Assembly (NCBI GenBank): GCA_964544885.1
Contig: CAZJDX010000004.1
Coordinates: forward strand, 62,001-126,000
DNA: 64,000 nucleotides
From: QQVM01 sp964544885
GTDB taxonomy: Bacteria; Bacteroidota; Bacteroidia; AKYH767-A; 2013-40CM-41-45
Direction: 5' to 3'
Shown here one piece after another: positions 33,701-43,291 of this stretch. The notes beneath the pieces are model-generated. The model worked only from the letters and a program-made list of their open reading frames with translations. It was not told where the DNA came from and searched no databases. How positions within the stretch are numbered: position 1 is the first letter of the stretch; each line of letters begins with the position of its first letter. A program made the translations under genes and the position numbers.

Positions 33701-34582
33701 TCAGGCGTTTTCGATTTTAAGACTTGTCATTGATATAGACCCCATGGTAGTTTTATCATTGAAGAAGGAGATTTTCTCGTTCTTGTCTTTCAGGCCTAAG
33801 GTATAAAGAAGTGGAAGATAGTGTTCAGGGGTAGGTACGGATAATTGGAAGGCCTTACCCTGTTCTTTGTAGTCGATGAGTTTTTGGAATTCGTTTGAAA
33901 CTATCATTCTTTTCATATCATAATTCGCCTGATCTGCCCATTCAAAACCCTGATCGTTTTTTCTCCAGTCTAACATTCCAAGATTATGTACCATGTTTCC
34001 GCTTCCAATAATTAATACGCCTTTTTTTCGCAATGACTTTAACTCCGAAGCAAGTTCAAAGTGATAAGCCGGATGCTTTCTGCGATCCAGGCTTAATTGA
34101 ATGACAGGTATGTTTGCCTGTGGATATAAATGTTTCACTACACTCCAGCATCCATGATCAAGTCCCCATTCCTGATCCAAACCCACGTTTGTTCTTTTGA
34201 CTGTCTTGCTTGTTTCTTCGGCCAGTTCAGGGTTACCGGGTGCAGGATACTGAACCGCGAAGAGTTCAGCAGGAAAACCGCCAAAGTCATGTATTGTCCT
34301 GGGTTGTTGCATTGCGGTTACAAAAGTGCCGTTGGTCTCCCAGTGTGCGGAGATGCATATAATGGCGGATGGAAGCTCAAGGTTTTTTACCGATTCTTTC
34401 CAGCCTCTGCTGAACTGATTATCTTCTATGGCATTCATGGGGCTTCCATGTCCGAAAAACAGCACCGGAAAAGTTTCCGATGGCTTGAATCCTGAAGTGA
34501 ACTTCTCCAGTTTATGAAGACTCATGGAGGTACAGCTAAGTGGTAAAAAGAGTAATGATCTCAGAAAAGATTTTCTGTCCAT
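33701..34582 (-). CDS. 4,5-DOPA extradiol dioxygenase family (YgiD-like) with N-terminal hydrophobic leader
   Basis: 293 residues from the ATG at 34582 (another ATG lies 15 nt upstream). The LigB-type core has PVLFFGHGSPMNAI, ICISAHWE, DHGCWSVVKHLYP and IIGSGNMVHNLG, supplying the metal-binding histidines. Members cleave aromatic diols such as DOPA. The N-terminus DRKSFLRSLLFLPLSC looks like an export leader, which cytosolic E. coli YgiD lacks, so the protein may be exported. It lies 27 nt after ferrochelatase. The true substrate is unknown. Confidence 0.85.
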   Translation of the reverse strand: MDRKSFLRSLLFLPLSCTSMSLHKLEKFTSGFKPSETFPVLFFGHGSPMNAIEDNQFSRGWKESVKNLELPSAIICISAHWETNGTFVTAMQQPRTIHDFGGFPAELFAVQYPAPGNPELAEETSKTVKRTNVGLDQEWGLDHGCWSVVKHLYPQANIPVIQLSLDRRKHPAYHFELASELKSLRKKGVLIIGSGNMVHNLGMLDWRKNDQGFEWADQANYDMKRMIVSNEFQKLIDYKEQGKAFQLSVPTPEHYLPLLYTLGLKDKNEKISFFNDKTTMGSISMTSLKIENA

Positions 34583-34609
34583 CACGTAAATATACAAAAA
34601 TGCCGCAGA

Positions 34610-35629
34610 TCAGGCAGGGGCCACCAGTTCCTTCATTGTTTTTATCCATTCGGGATGATCGTTGAGACTCGGAACAAGTATTACTTCACCTCCTCCATGT
34701 TCCTGAAAAAGTTCATGGTATTCGACGCCAATTTCATGGATGGTTTCCAGACAATCGCTGGTAAAGGCAGGGGCGAACACCAAAAGCTTTTTATCTCCCT
34801 TTGCCGCTCTTTCTTTGATGATGTCGTCTGAATAAGGCCTGATCCAGGGATCCTTTCCCAGCCTGCTTTGAAAACAGATAGTATATTTTTCTTCCGGAAG
34901 CCCGAGTGATACGGCGATCTTTCTTGTAGTCTGAAAGCACTGAGCACGGTAGCAGAATGCGTTTTTACTGGTGTAGGTTTCACAGCAATTTCCTGAAAGA
35001 CATTCTCCGGAATCATCCGCGCTTTTTATCTGTCGTTCCGGTAATCCGTGATAGCTGAATAGTATATGATCATACTTGTCGGGTTGAAGCATCGACCCGA
35101 TGGCTGAAAAGGCTTTTATGAAACCCGGATGATCGCAATAGCTGTTGATGAATTTTATTTGTGGTACTATCTGCCAGGTCGAAACTATTCTCATGATCTT
35201 TTCATGAACACTGCCTGTGCTTGCCGAAGCATATTGCGGAAAGAGTGGCAATACAATCAGCTCTTTAAAAACCGGTTTTTTAAACTTTTGCAAACCATTT
35301 TCCAATGATGGATTTTGATACCGCATGGCATACTCAACCTGATATTCTTCTCCCAGCATAGCCTGAAGCAGAGCAGCCTGTTTTTGTGTATAGATCAAAA
35401 GAGGAGACCCTTGGCTGGTCCAAATGCTTTTGTAAAGTTTTGCTGAACGGGGACCTCTGAGTGGCGCGATGATGAGATTAACCAGCAGGTAGCGGTTTAG
35501 TTTCGGAATATCTATTACTCTGGGATCATTCAGAAATTCTCTCAGGTATTTTCTTACATCAGAGTTTGAAGGACTATCCGGTGTTCCCAGGTTCACAAGC
35601 AGTACTCCCGTTTTCAGTCTGTCAGTCAT
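34610..35629 (-). CDS. hemH: Ferrochelatase
   Basis: 339 residues, the normal bacterial length. It begins GVLLVNLGTPDSPSNSDVRKYLREFLNDPRVIDIP, the standard HemH N-terminus. The catalytic histidine is in FSYHGLPERQIK, and the conserved glutamate region is in FAPAFTSDCLETIHEIG. It inserts ferrous iron into protoporphyrin IX as the last step of protoheme synthesis. It follows lpdA by 41 nt in an apparent operon; no other heme gene is in the window. Four cysteines clustered at about 200-225 (CLSGNCCETYTSKNAFCYRAQC) are noteworthy and might bind a metal or iron-sulfur centre. Confidence 0.95.
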   Translation of the reverse strand: MTDRLKTGVLLVNLGTPDSPSNSDVRKYLREFLNDPRVIDIPKLNRYLLVNLIIAPLRGPRSAKLYKSIWTSQGSPLLIYTQKQAALLQAMLGEEYQVEYAMRYQNPSLENGLQKFKKPVFKELIVLPLFPQYASASTGSVHEKIMRIVSTWQIVPQIKFINSYCDHPGFIKAFSAIGSMLQPDKYDHILFSYHGLPERQIKSADDSGECLSGNCCETYTSKNAFCYRAQCFQTTRKIAVSLGLPEEKYTICFQSRLGKDPWIRPYSDDIIKERAAKGDKKLLVFAPAFTSDCLETIHEIGVEYHELFQEHGGGEVILVPSLNDHPEWIKTMKELVAPA

Positions 35630-35670
35630 TTTCAGAATTTTTCAGCATAATGCTTGCCTTAAAGTTATTG

Positions 35671-37071
35671 TCAGATATGTATGGCCCTGTTAGCAGTCGC
35701 GGCAAGGCATGCTTCTTTGAAAGCTTCTGTATAGGTCGGATGTGCGTGGCTCATGCGGGCAATGTCTTCTGCAGATGCCCTGAATTCCATAGCTACGACT
35801 GCCTCCGCGATCATGTCTGCAGCCCGTGGCCCGATCATATGAGTGCCAAGAATTTCATCAGTCTCCCCGTCTGCAAGTACTTTAACAAATCCGGCTGTAT
35901 CCATACTTGCTCTGGCTCGCCCGCTTGCTTTGAACGGAAACATCCCTTTTTTGTATTTCCTTCCCTGTGATTTTAATTCTTCCTCGGTGTATCCAACAGC
36001 GGCAACTTCAGGCCAGGTATAGACAACAGAGGGTATGAGCAGGTAATTAATATGTGGTTTCTGCCCGGCGATATGTTCAGCAACATAGATACCTTCTTCT
36101 TCAGCCTTGTGTGCAAGCATTGGGCCCTTGATCACGTCACCTATGGCATAAACATTTTTTGCAGAAGTTTCCAGGTTTTCATTCACAACAATCCTGTTTC
36201 GTTCATCTGTTTGGATTCCTGCATCCTTAAGTCCAAGGTTCTCTGTATAGGGAATACGACCTATACTTAACAGACAATAGTCGCCTTTTAAGCTGAGCTC
36301 CTTACCATTTTTAGCTTTGGCACTGACAAATACCTCTTTCCCTTTTGATTCCGCTGAGCTGAGCTTGTGCCCGGTGTAAAACTCAAATCCCAGTTTTTGC
36401 AGAGAGGATTGCAGCTCCTTTCCCAATGACAGGTCCATAGTCCCGATAAGGGAATCAGTAAATTCGACAATGGATACTTTTGCACCGAGTCTCGCATAGA
36501 CGGAACCTAATTCCAACCCGATCACCCCACCGCCCACCACAATCAGGTGAGTAGGAACTTCCTTCAAATTCAGCGCTTCCGTAGAAGTGATTATTCTTTT
36601 CTTGTCAATCGTAATACCTTTTAAGGGAGCCGGTTTTGAACCTGTAGCAAGAATCACTTTATCTGCATTTATCTCATGGCTTTTACCATCAGCCTCCGTG
36701 ATCCGTATATGATCAGGTTTGATGAGTGTTGCGTGACCGGTGATAACATCGATCATGTTTTTCTTCATCAGGTAATTGATGCCTTCCGTGTTTTGTTTCA
36801 CCACTTCATTTTTTCTTGCGATCATGGCTTTCAGATCGAAACCTGTTTCTTTTATTCTGATCCCATGAAGATTGAAATTGTGTAAGGCGTTGTGATAGTG
36901 TTCTGATGAGTCCAGTAAGGCTTTGCTGGGAATGCAACCGACATTCAGGCACGTGCCTCCAAGCACAGGGTATTTTTCTATAATGGCGGTCTTCATGCCA
37001 AGCTGAGAACACCTGATGGCTGCAACATAACCTCCGGGACCGGAACCGATAACTATAATATCGTATTTCAT
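35671..37071 (-). CDS. lpdA: Dihydrolipoyl dehydrogenase
   Basis: 466 residues. The FAD-binding GSGPGGYVAAIRCSQLG, the redox disulfide GGTCLNVGCIPSK, the NAD-binding VVGGGVIGLELGSVYARLG, and the C-terminal HAHPTYTEAFKEA with the active-site His-Glu pair are all in place. It is the E3 component that reoxidises dihydrolipoamide in the pyruvate, 2-oxoglutarate and branched-chain dehydrogenase complexes and in glycine cleavage. It lies 41 nt after lnt and 41 nt before hemH. Confidence 0.96.
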   Translation of the reverse strand: MKYDIIVIGSGPGGYVAAIRCSQLGMKTAIIEKYPVLGGTCLNVGCIPSKALLDSSEHYHNALHNFNLHGIRIKETGFDLKAMIARKNEVVKQNTEGINYLMKKNMIDVITGHATLIKPDHIRITEADGKSHEINADKVILATGSKPAPLKGITIDKKRIITSTEALNLKEVPTHLIVVGGGVIGLELGSVYARLGAKVSIVEFTDSLIGTMDLSLGKELQSSLQKLGFEFYTGHKLSSAESKGKEVFVSAKAKNGKELSLKGDYCLLSIGRIPYTENLGLKDAGIQTDERNRIVVNENLETSAKNVYAIGDVIKGPMLAHKAEEEGIYVAEHIAGQKPHINYLLIPSVVYTWPEVAAVGYTEEELKSQGRKYKKGMFPFKASGRARASMDTAGFVKVLADGETDEILGTHMIGPRAADMIAEAVVAMEFRASAEDIARMSHAHPTYTEAFKEACLAATANRAIHI

Positions 37072-37112
37072 AATTTATGATTTGATCAGAACGTATACTT
37101 TTTGCAGATCAG

Positions 37113-38735
37113 CTACCATCCGACAACCCGCTTTACACCCATGAAGAGTAAGATACATATGGAAAGAAAGGCGGCGATAAAACCCAGATAATCTCCATAC
37201 CGCGCATAAAAAGTAATGGTACGGTTCTTATAAAGCGTTTCGCTGATAACATCCTCTTCCCACCAGTTGGTTTCCTGCATTATGTCCCCTCTTTGATTGA
37301 TGAAACAGGAAATTCCCGTATTGGCTGAACGCGCAATACTTTTCCGGAATTCAACAGCCCGAAGCCGGGCATAGTCTTTATGTTGCCTGTATCCGGGTGT
37401 ATCTTTCCACCAACCATCATTGGTGATGATGGTTATGAGTTCAGCCCCGCCCCGGATATAGTTGGACATAAAACCTCCATAAACGGATTCGTAACAGATG
37501 GCAGGTGCTATCCTGGTTCCATCCGACAAAATGAAGTTCGTCCGCTCTTTCTGAATTCCTAGACTTCCTGACGTACCACCCAGTTCAATGGCATAATCTT
37601 CAAGAAATCCGAAGATCGATGGATAAGGCATCTTTTCCACACCGGGAACTAATTTGGATTTATGATATAATTGAATACTGTCGCCGCTGTTTATAAGCAT
37701 CGCTGTATTGTAAGCGTCATAATAGGCATCTGCATCCCTGAACTTTCTGGCTGTTAAGGAAGGTTTTTCATCAGTACGGTATGCATGAAAGGAAGATAAA
37801 CCCATTAAAATCTGAAGGCGGGGAAAAGCGTCATTGAACAAAGTTATGGTGTGAATATTTTTGTCCGTGAAGATTTCTTCTTCCCATATTCCTTCAGCAA
37901 GTGCGGTTTCGGGTCCAAGCAAAAGATCCGTGCTGCTGTCGATCATACTTGAGCCAAGCCGCAGCAGTTTGGCCAGTTGGTCGGAAGCGGGACCGGAGAA
38001 TTTTTCATTGTATGGGTCAATATTGGGCTGAACCACTGTCACACGGAACGGGGAACCCTTGTCTAGTCTCTTACCGTAAAGGTAAAAGGAAATGAGGAGT
38101 GGAAAAACTATGAGCGCGAAGCTAACGACAGAAAGTATGACTGTATTGATCCTGCGGATCTTTGGCATCGTATTCTTCTTGAAAAGATTTTTTATCAATT
38201 GATAGAAAACCATATTCACTACAAGTATCCATATTGAGCCGCCCAGAACGCCTGTATATTCATACCACTGTATCCATTTGGGATTATGGGCAAATGCATT
38301 TCCGAGTGTAAGCCAGGGCCAGGACAGTTCCCAGTTCAGGTGTAAAAATTCGAACGCCACCCAATAACAGATAAGAGAAAAATAACCCACCAATGTTCCG
38401 TACCGTTTTCTCGTACTGAAATAGGTAAGCCAAATGATGGTCATCAGCAAACTGTTTGCGGCGATGGCAACGACACTACCTGCATTGGATGAATACCAGA
38501 TCCAGTAGGTGCTTAATCCGTTCCAGCTGAGAAAAGTGAGGTAGTAATAAAAGAACATCCTGAGATGAGCGCGGCGTCTTTCACTTGCAAGTGCCTGTTC
38601 TTCGAGCCAGAGGAGCGGAATGAATGCAAAGAAGATAAACGGACTGAAGCCCCTTTCAGGCCAGGCAAGCCAGAGCAGGCACCCGCTGAGAAGCGCAATA
38701 AAGCTTAGTAGGACTGCAGATCTTTTTTTGCTCAT
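37113..38735 (-). CDS. lnt: Apolipoprotein N-acyltransferase
   Basis: 540 residues. The N-terminal part has about seven membrane helices (1-220), followed by a periplasmic carbon-nitrogen hydrolase domain with the catalytic triad visible as LLGPETALAEG (Glu), YHKSKLVPGVEKMP (Lys) and APAICYESVYGG (Cys). A final helix lies at about 515-535. It adds the third acyl chain to lipoproteins in the inner membrane. Being present here fits the several lipoproteins in the window. It heads the run of five minus-strand genes down to 32930. Confidence 0.93.
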   Translation of the reverse strand: MSKKRSAVLLSFIALLSGCLLWLAWPERGFSPFIFFAFIPLLWLEEQALASERRRAHLRMFFYYYLTFLSWNGLSTYWIWYSSNAGSVVAIAANSLLMTIIWLTYFSTRKRYGTLVGYFSLICYWVAFEFLHLNWELSWPWLTLGNAFAHNPKWIQWYEYTGVLGGSIWILVVNMVFYQLIKNLFKKNTMPKIRRINTVILSVVSFALIVFPLLISFYLYGKRLDKGSPFRVTVVQPNIDPYNEKFSGPASDQLAKLLRLGSSMIDSSTDLLLGPETALAEGIWEEEIFTDKNIHTITLFNDAFPRLQILMGLSSFHAYRTDEKPSLTARKFRDADAYYDAYNTAMLINSGDSIQLYHKSKLVPGVEKMPYPSIFGFLEDYAIELGGTSGSLGIQKERTNFILSDGTRIAPAICYESVYGGFMSNYIRGGAELITIITNDGWWKDTPGYRQHKDYARLRAVEFRKSIARSANTGISCFINQRGDIMQETNWWEEDVISETLYKNRTITFYARYGDYLGFIAAFLSICILLFMGVKRVVGW

Positions 38736-39099
38736 TTTCTACTGCAAGATTGTTAAAATTATACTTTCCGGGAAATGCTTTTCAATAAAGGATATCTCTA
38801 AATACCAGATTTTCTTATGTGCACAAAGATTTATTGCTTTCAGAACAATATAGAAGAATATACTGAAACCACTAACTGTTGGTGAGTACCGGAACCTGCC
38901 TGTCAGGGTTTGGACGGTGTCGGTATGAAACGCTTAAATCAATCTTTTTTTATTTTCATTTTCACAAATAAAACTTCAGCGCCTGATTCTTATTCTCCGA
39001 AAGCTAACGTCATGTGCCAATTCCACCTTGCTGCGTCGGAACCGAATAGTATGAAGGAATCGATGGCAGTGCCTTCCGGAGTCTGCGTACAGACATTAC
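38736..39099. other. Gene-free stretch between lnt and the SDR gene
   Basis: 364 bases, AT-rich around 38740-38880. I find no credible reading frame, RNA gene, TAnnTTTG box or strong hairpin. A 75-codon frame on the plus strand (38910-39137) runs into the SDR gene end and lacks protein-like composition. The lnt promoter should lie at its left end but is not recognisable. Confidence 0.5.
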
Positions 39100-39873
39100 T
39101 CAGGAGACATCTTTCTTTACAATATAAGAAGTGTTAGCCTGAGCAAGTGGTGTAACGACGATATCGTTCAATACGACATGAGCGGGTCTTGTCGCAGCGA
39201 AGTATGCGATATCGGCGATATCGTCAGCATGCAGAGGTTCATAGCCCTGATAAGCCTTTTTGGCCCTTTCCACATCTCCGTGGAATCGTACCAGAGAAAA
39301 TTCAGTTTCAGCGGCGCCCGGGTCAATGGATGTTACCTTGATGCCATGCTCGAGAAGATCTATCCGCATACTTTTAGTGAGTGCGTCAACCGCATGCTTG
39401 GTGGCACAGTAGACATTACCTTTAGCGTAAGCCTCCTTTCCCGCTATGGAACTGATATTGATAATATGACCGCGATGTTGCGCCACCATCTGTGGCATGA
39501 TTTGCCGTGATACATACAGCAATCCTCTTACATTGGTATCTATCATGAGATCCCAGTCATCGGGATCGCCTTCCTGGATCGTTGAAAGTCCGGAAGCCAG
39601 TCCCGCATTGTTCACCAGAACGTCTATATTTTTCCAGTCATGAGGAAGTGACTGAATACTTCTCGTTACTTCCTCACGATCCCGTATGTCAAAAGGAAGT
39701 GACAAGACACGGGCATTATACTGATCTTTCAGATCCCGTTCGATCGCTGTCAGTCTTTCCTTGCGTCTGCCATTGATGATTACGTCCCACCCGTGCGCAG
39801 CGAATTTATACGCAATGGCTTTGCCGAAACCGGCGGTTGCTCCTGTTATGAAAATTATTTTTCCTACTCCCAT
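39100..39873 (-). CDS. Short-chain dehydrogenase/reductase (YdfG-like)
   Basis: 257 residues with a classical SDR fold: cofactor motif TGATAGFGKAIA with an arginine pair in INGRRKERL that favours NADP, NNAGLASG, the catalytic serine in INISSIAGKEAY and the YxxxK pair in YCATK. It closely resembles the YdfG type, which oxidises L-allo-threonine and reduces malonic semialdehyde. A TATCTTTG box lies 32 nt upstream, inside the 46-base gap after the amino acid permease stop, so it probably has its own promoter. Cytoplasmic. Confidence 0.9.
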   Translation of the reverse strand: MGVGKIIFITGATAGFGKAIAYKFAAHGWDVIINGRRKERLTAIERDLKDQYNARVLSLPFDIRDREEVTRSIQSLPHDWKNIDVLVNNAGLASGLSTIQEGDPDDWDLMIDTNVRGLLYVSRQIMPQMVAQHRGHIINISSIAGKEAYAKGNVYCATKHAVDALTKSMRIDLLEHGIKVTSIDPGAAETEFSLVRFHGDVERAKKAYQGYEPLHADDIADIAYFAATRPAHVVLNDIVVTPLAQANTSYIVKKDVS

Positions 39874-39904
39874 AATTAAAAATCGTGTGGTAAATACTAA
39901 CAGT

Positions 39905-39912
39905 CAAAGATA
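39905..39912 (-). promoter_or_regulatory. Bacteroidota -7 box (TATCTTTG) for the SDR gene
   Basis: An exact TAnnTTTG match lying 6 nt after the permease stop codon and 31 nt before the SDR start. Any -33 element would have to lie inside the permease coding sequence; none is obvious. Confidence 0.4.
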
Positions 39913-39918
39913 AAACAG

Positions 39919-41835
39919 TTATTTGGCATATTCATTCAACTTGCTCCTTTTGACCGAATAACCAAAGTAAATGAGCAGACCCGCCAGCAACCACAATCCG
40001 AAACCAATCCAGTTAGAGATACCAAGTTCACTCATCATATAGAGGCAGCAAATCAGTCCTAAGAGAGGAATGAGTGAAAGTTTTTTGGAATAAGCCAGAT
40101 ACGTAAGGACCAGACTGCAGAGCATGAAGATCCACAGAGGGATTTTATGTTTGAACACATCCCAGCCCTTTTCAATTTTTTTGTCTTCGCTCAGCGGCAA
40201 CTTAGCTACAAAGGATGAATAAATTTCAGCCGGCAAGGCGCTCAGGTAAGACTCCAGGTCGTAATCGGCTTGTTCAAACCCTTTCGAATCCATGCGGAGG
40301 GTACTTTCCTTGATCATCTCAAGATCCTCCGCTGACGCGTTTCCGATAAGTTTGGCTGCATCCATTATCAGCGGGTCATTACTGAAAAAGCCGGCTACTT
40401 TTTCGCGGTTATAAGTTACACTCAGTACGATAGCGGTGATGAGGAGAAAAGGCATTATGTACCGGGAATTAATATACGGGGTTTTGAATTTTCCTCTTGG
40501 AGCATCGGGCATGGATTCGAGTTTCAGCACCCCCGCACAAACAAGCACAAAGGCGAAAAGAGTTCCGATACTTACAAGGTCGGTCACCATGGTAAGATTC
40601 ATGAACAGAGCCGGAACGGCTGTTACAATACCTGTAACAATGGTGGCGAAGGATGGAGTCCGGAATGTTGGATGTATCCTGGAAAATTTCTTTGGCAAAA
40701 GTCCGTCGCGACTCATACTCATCCAGATTCTTGGCTGTCCCAGTGCGAATACGAGCAAAACGCTGGCCATGGCAACGATGGCGCTGATGGCGACAATACC
40801 GGAAAACCATTGGAGGTTCACTTTTTGAAACACGAAAGCAAGCGGGTCACCCACGGCCAGTTCGCTGAAGTTTACCATTCCCGTAAGCACCAAGGCAATC
40901 GCGACATAAAGTATGGTGCAAATAATGATCGCCCACATCATGCCCCGTGGAAGATCCCGCTGTGGATTTTTACATTCCTCCGCGGTGGTGCTGATCGCGT
41001 CAAAGCCTATATAGGCGAAGAAAACAGCACTCACACCCTGCAGAACCCCGCTAATCCCATTGGGCATGAAGGGATCCCAGTTATCGGTGTTGACATAAAA
41101 GGCTCCTACGGCGATCACAAGCATGACGATCAAAACCTTAATGACCACCATGAGGTTACTGGCATTTCTGGATTCTCTTATCCCACGGTATACTAACCAG
41201 GTGATGAGTACTATGATGAATAAGGCAGGAAGATCGGCAACAAGGTGAATCCCCATCAACTGGGGCGCGGTTGACCAGGCGGTATGCGATTGTTGGAGTG
41301 CGGGACTAAGATTACCAAAATCCTTTCCCGCCAGCAGCAAGGCTTCTGCCTTGTTAAATCCGTTCATCGCGCTCAGAAAATCCATCGTCATCCACGCGGG
41401 TAAATGTATTCCGTTTGCTGACAGAAGGCCGGTGAGGTAATCTGACCAGGAAATGGCAACGGTGATATTACCGATGGCATATTCCATAATTAAAGCCCAG
41501 CCAATGATCCAGGCAATGATCTCGCCGAAAGCCACATAGCTATAGGTATAGGCGCTCCCTGAGACAGGAACAATGCTGGCGAATTCTGCATAGGCGAATG
41601 CAGTGAATCCGCAGGCTAAGGCCGTAAACAAAAAAAGAAAAACAACGCCGGGTCCGCCGCTGGCGCTTGCATTGCCTATCGTACTGAAGATTCCGGCACC
41701 TATAATGGCAGCAATCCCGAAAGCCGTCAGGTCTCTCACCCCCAAGTGCCTTGATAATGGCAAATGATCGCCACTGTCTGTGCCATCCGCCTGTTCAAGT
41801 ATTTTTGAGACGGATTTTTTTCTGAATAGATTCAT
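39919..41835 (-). CDS. Amino acid permease, APC superfamily
   Basis: 638 residues from the ATG at 41835. A TTG at 41865 would extend it, but that codon lies inside the TACATTTG promoter box. About 14 membrane helices. The first carries FGIAAIIGAGIFSTIGNASA, the APC substrate and sodium-site motif; FFAYIGFDAISTTAEECKNPQRDLPRG is also diagnostic. It is close to cationic amino acid transporters (CAT family), with an unusual hydrophilic segment of about 90 residues near 490-580 before the last helices. Imports an amino acid, substrate not assignable. Confidence 0.88.
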   Translation of the reverse strand: MNLFRKKSVSKILEQADGTDSGDHLPLSRHLGVRDLTAFGIAAIIGAGIFSTIGNASASGGPGVVFLFLFTALACGFTAFAYAEFASIVPVSGSAYTYSYVAFGEIIAWIIGWALIMEYAIGNITVAISWSDYLTGLLSANGIHLPAWMTMDFLSAMNGFNKAEALLLAGKDFGNLSPALQQSHTAWSTAPQLMGIHLVADLPALFIIVLITWLVYRGIRESRNASNLMVVIKVLIVMLVIAVGAFYVNTDNWDPFMPNGISGVLQGVSAVFFAYIGFDAISTTAEECKNPQRDLPRGMMWAIIICTILYVAIALVLTGMVNFSELAVGDPLAFVFQKVNLQWFSGIVAISAIVAMASVLLVFALGQPRIWMSMSRDGLLPKKFSRIHPTFRTPSFATIVTGIVTAVPALFMNLTMVTDLVSIGTLFAFVLVCAGVLKLESMPDAPRGKFKTPYINSRYIMPFLLITAIVLSVTYNREKVAGFFSNDPLIMDAAKLIGNASAEDLEMIKESTLRMDSKGFEQADYDLESYLSALPAEIYSSFVAKLPLSEDKKIEKGWDVFKHKIPLWIFMLCSLVLTYLAYSKKLSLIPLLGLICCLYMMSELGISNWIGFGLWLLAGLLIYFGYSVKRSKLNEYAK

Positions 41836-41862
41836 AAACTTCAGGGAATTAATTGAGTAAGA

Positions 41863-41870
41863 CAAATGTA
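41863..41870 (-). promoter_or_regulatory. Bacteroidota -7 box (TACATTTG) for the amino acid permease
   Basis: An exact TAnnTTTG match 27 nt upstream of the ATG at 41835. It overlaps the alternative TTG start at 41865, which helps to decide for the ATG. Confidence 0.45.
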
Positions 41871-41925
41871 AAAAGATATTTCATTTTATTCCTGAACTCG
41901 CCGGTGACAAGAAGCACATGACAAT

Positions 41926-43230
41926 TTAATTGTCCTTCGCTTTTCGAAAGACATTCAACAGTCGTTGTGAATCGAACGAGCTGACCAACAGAAACATGAG
42001 AAAAGGCAAGGCAGGAACTTTGTATCGAACAAGGGCGCCAAGTATGGGAGTGATGAGTCCGCTTAACGTGAAGATCAGGATAACAAAACAAATTGAGACG
42101 AGGATCAAGGGATGCAAGGAGCCGGTATTCCTGCGGTGAAAAATGAAAGTGGTAATAGTGAAGCCTGCTATGAACAGGTTTTCAAGGCATGCCATTAAAA
42201 TAAAAGGATTCCCATGCACATCCATGGGTAGCGGCCTTATAAAAGTATTCAGAAATGCAAGAGGAGAATTCAGGATGATACTGGTCAGTCCATACTCAAG
42301 CTGAGGAATGCTGATAACACTCTTTGCCTGTGTGAGTTCTGCCAGTGTATTGAAATTTTTTTGTTTCCAGTAAATGAGATCTGTAAAATTATACTGCGGT
42401 AAAATATGGTGAATGTTAAAGATCATCAGGAAGTATAAGCCATAGCAGAATGCGAATTTTAACGGGACCTTCCAGCCGCTCTGCCGGACAGTCCAGGCCC
42501 AGGCCATAAGACCCGGAAGAACAGCGACAAGAACATACAGTTTTATGAGTATCATCAGGAAAAGTCCAAGAATTAATCCGGCATAGACCTGAAATCCTTT
42601 ATTGCCATTTAGTGCGCGACTGAAATTCATCATCAGTAAACCGAACGCGAAGAGCAAGAGTCCGTCTTTAAGCAAACCTGAACCCCAGAAGAGGACGGAA
42701 GGAAGCAGGAAGGTTCCGGCAAAAAGTAATTTTTTTGAGCCGGTGAATGAAACGATAAAGGTTTTGTAAAGAAAGATGAGTCCTGCAAATGAAAGTATAT
42801 TCAACAAAACAACGTGCACATAATACTTTCCCAGTGATATGAAATGGAACAGGGCATTTAGTCTGATTATGGTTTTGTTGTCATTGAAAAGTACATCTGT
42901 ATTCAGCCATGCATCCATCTGCAGGTAGTACTTTCTCAGTTCCGGAGCATTCGCGTCAATCCCGCTGACCATTCTCAAAAAATCATAAGGATTCTCCTGC
43001 AGGGCATCGAACATCACCCGGCTGTCATCAAAGAATTTGAAAGTGTCGGCTGTGCTTCGGTCGGTATAGTGATGTGTATATATCAAGCCCAGGGTAATTC
43101 CGGCGAGTACTTTTATCAGAAATGTTGCGGCAAGCCATCCTGGCGGAATGCCGGGCAATTCAAAGGCTTTAAGTCTCAGGACAAGAGCGATAAAGAGAAA
43201 AGTATAAACGGCGGTCAGGATCCACTCCAT
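41926..43230 (-). CDS. Polytopic membrane protein, hypothetical (GT-C-like)
   Basis: 434 residues with about 10 membrane helices separated by short loops. A larger extracytoplasmic loop near residues 55-120 contains HHYTDRSTADTFKFFDDSRVMFDAL with an FDD pair. A loop with acidic residues after the first helix and many later helices is the layout of GT-C glycosyltransferases, which use polyprenyl-linked sugars, but I see no family motif that would prove it. Its promoter mirrors that of purL, with which it is divergent. The function is not assigned. Confidence 0.75.
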   Translation of the reverse strand: MEWILTAVYTFLFIALVLRLKAFELPGIPPGWLAATFLIKVLAGITLGLIYTHHYTDRSTADTFKFFDDSRVMFDALQENPYDFLRMVSGIDANAPELRKYYLQMDAWLNTDVLFNDNKTIIRLNALFHFISLGKYYVHVVLLNILSFAGLIFLYKTFIVSFTGSKKLLFAGTFLLPSVLFWGSGLLKDGLLLFAFGLLMMNFSRALNGNKGFQVYAGLILGLFLMILIKLYVLVAVLPGLMAWAWTVRQSGWKVPLKFAFCYGLYFLMIFNIHHILPQYNFTDLIYWKQKNFNTLAELTQAKSVISIPQLEYGLTSIILNSPLAFLNTFIRPLPMDVHGNPFILMACLENLFIAGFTITTFIFHRRNTGSLHPLILVSICFVILIFTLSGLITPILGALVRYKVPALPFLMFLLVSSFDSQRLLNVFRKAKDN

Positions 43231-43291
43231 AAAGCATATTGAACCAAATTTATCAGACCATGAAGAGGTTTAACAAATTCTTTTTGTACTC

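Noticed and set aside
38910..39137. 75-codon plus-strand frame in the lnt-SDR gap
   Set aside because: Overlaps the end of the SDR gene, has no recognisable start region or promoter, and its composition is atypical.
40672..41196. 174-codon plus-strand frame inside the amino acid permease
   Set aside because: Antisense shadow with His/Asn-rich, non-protein-like composition.
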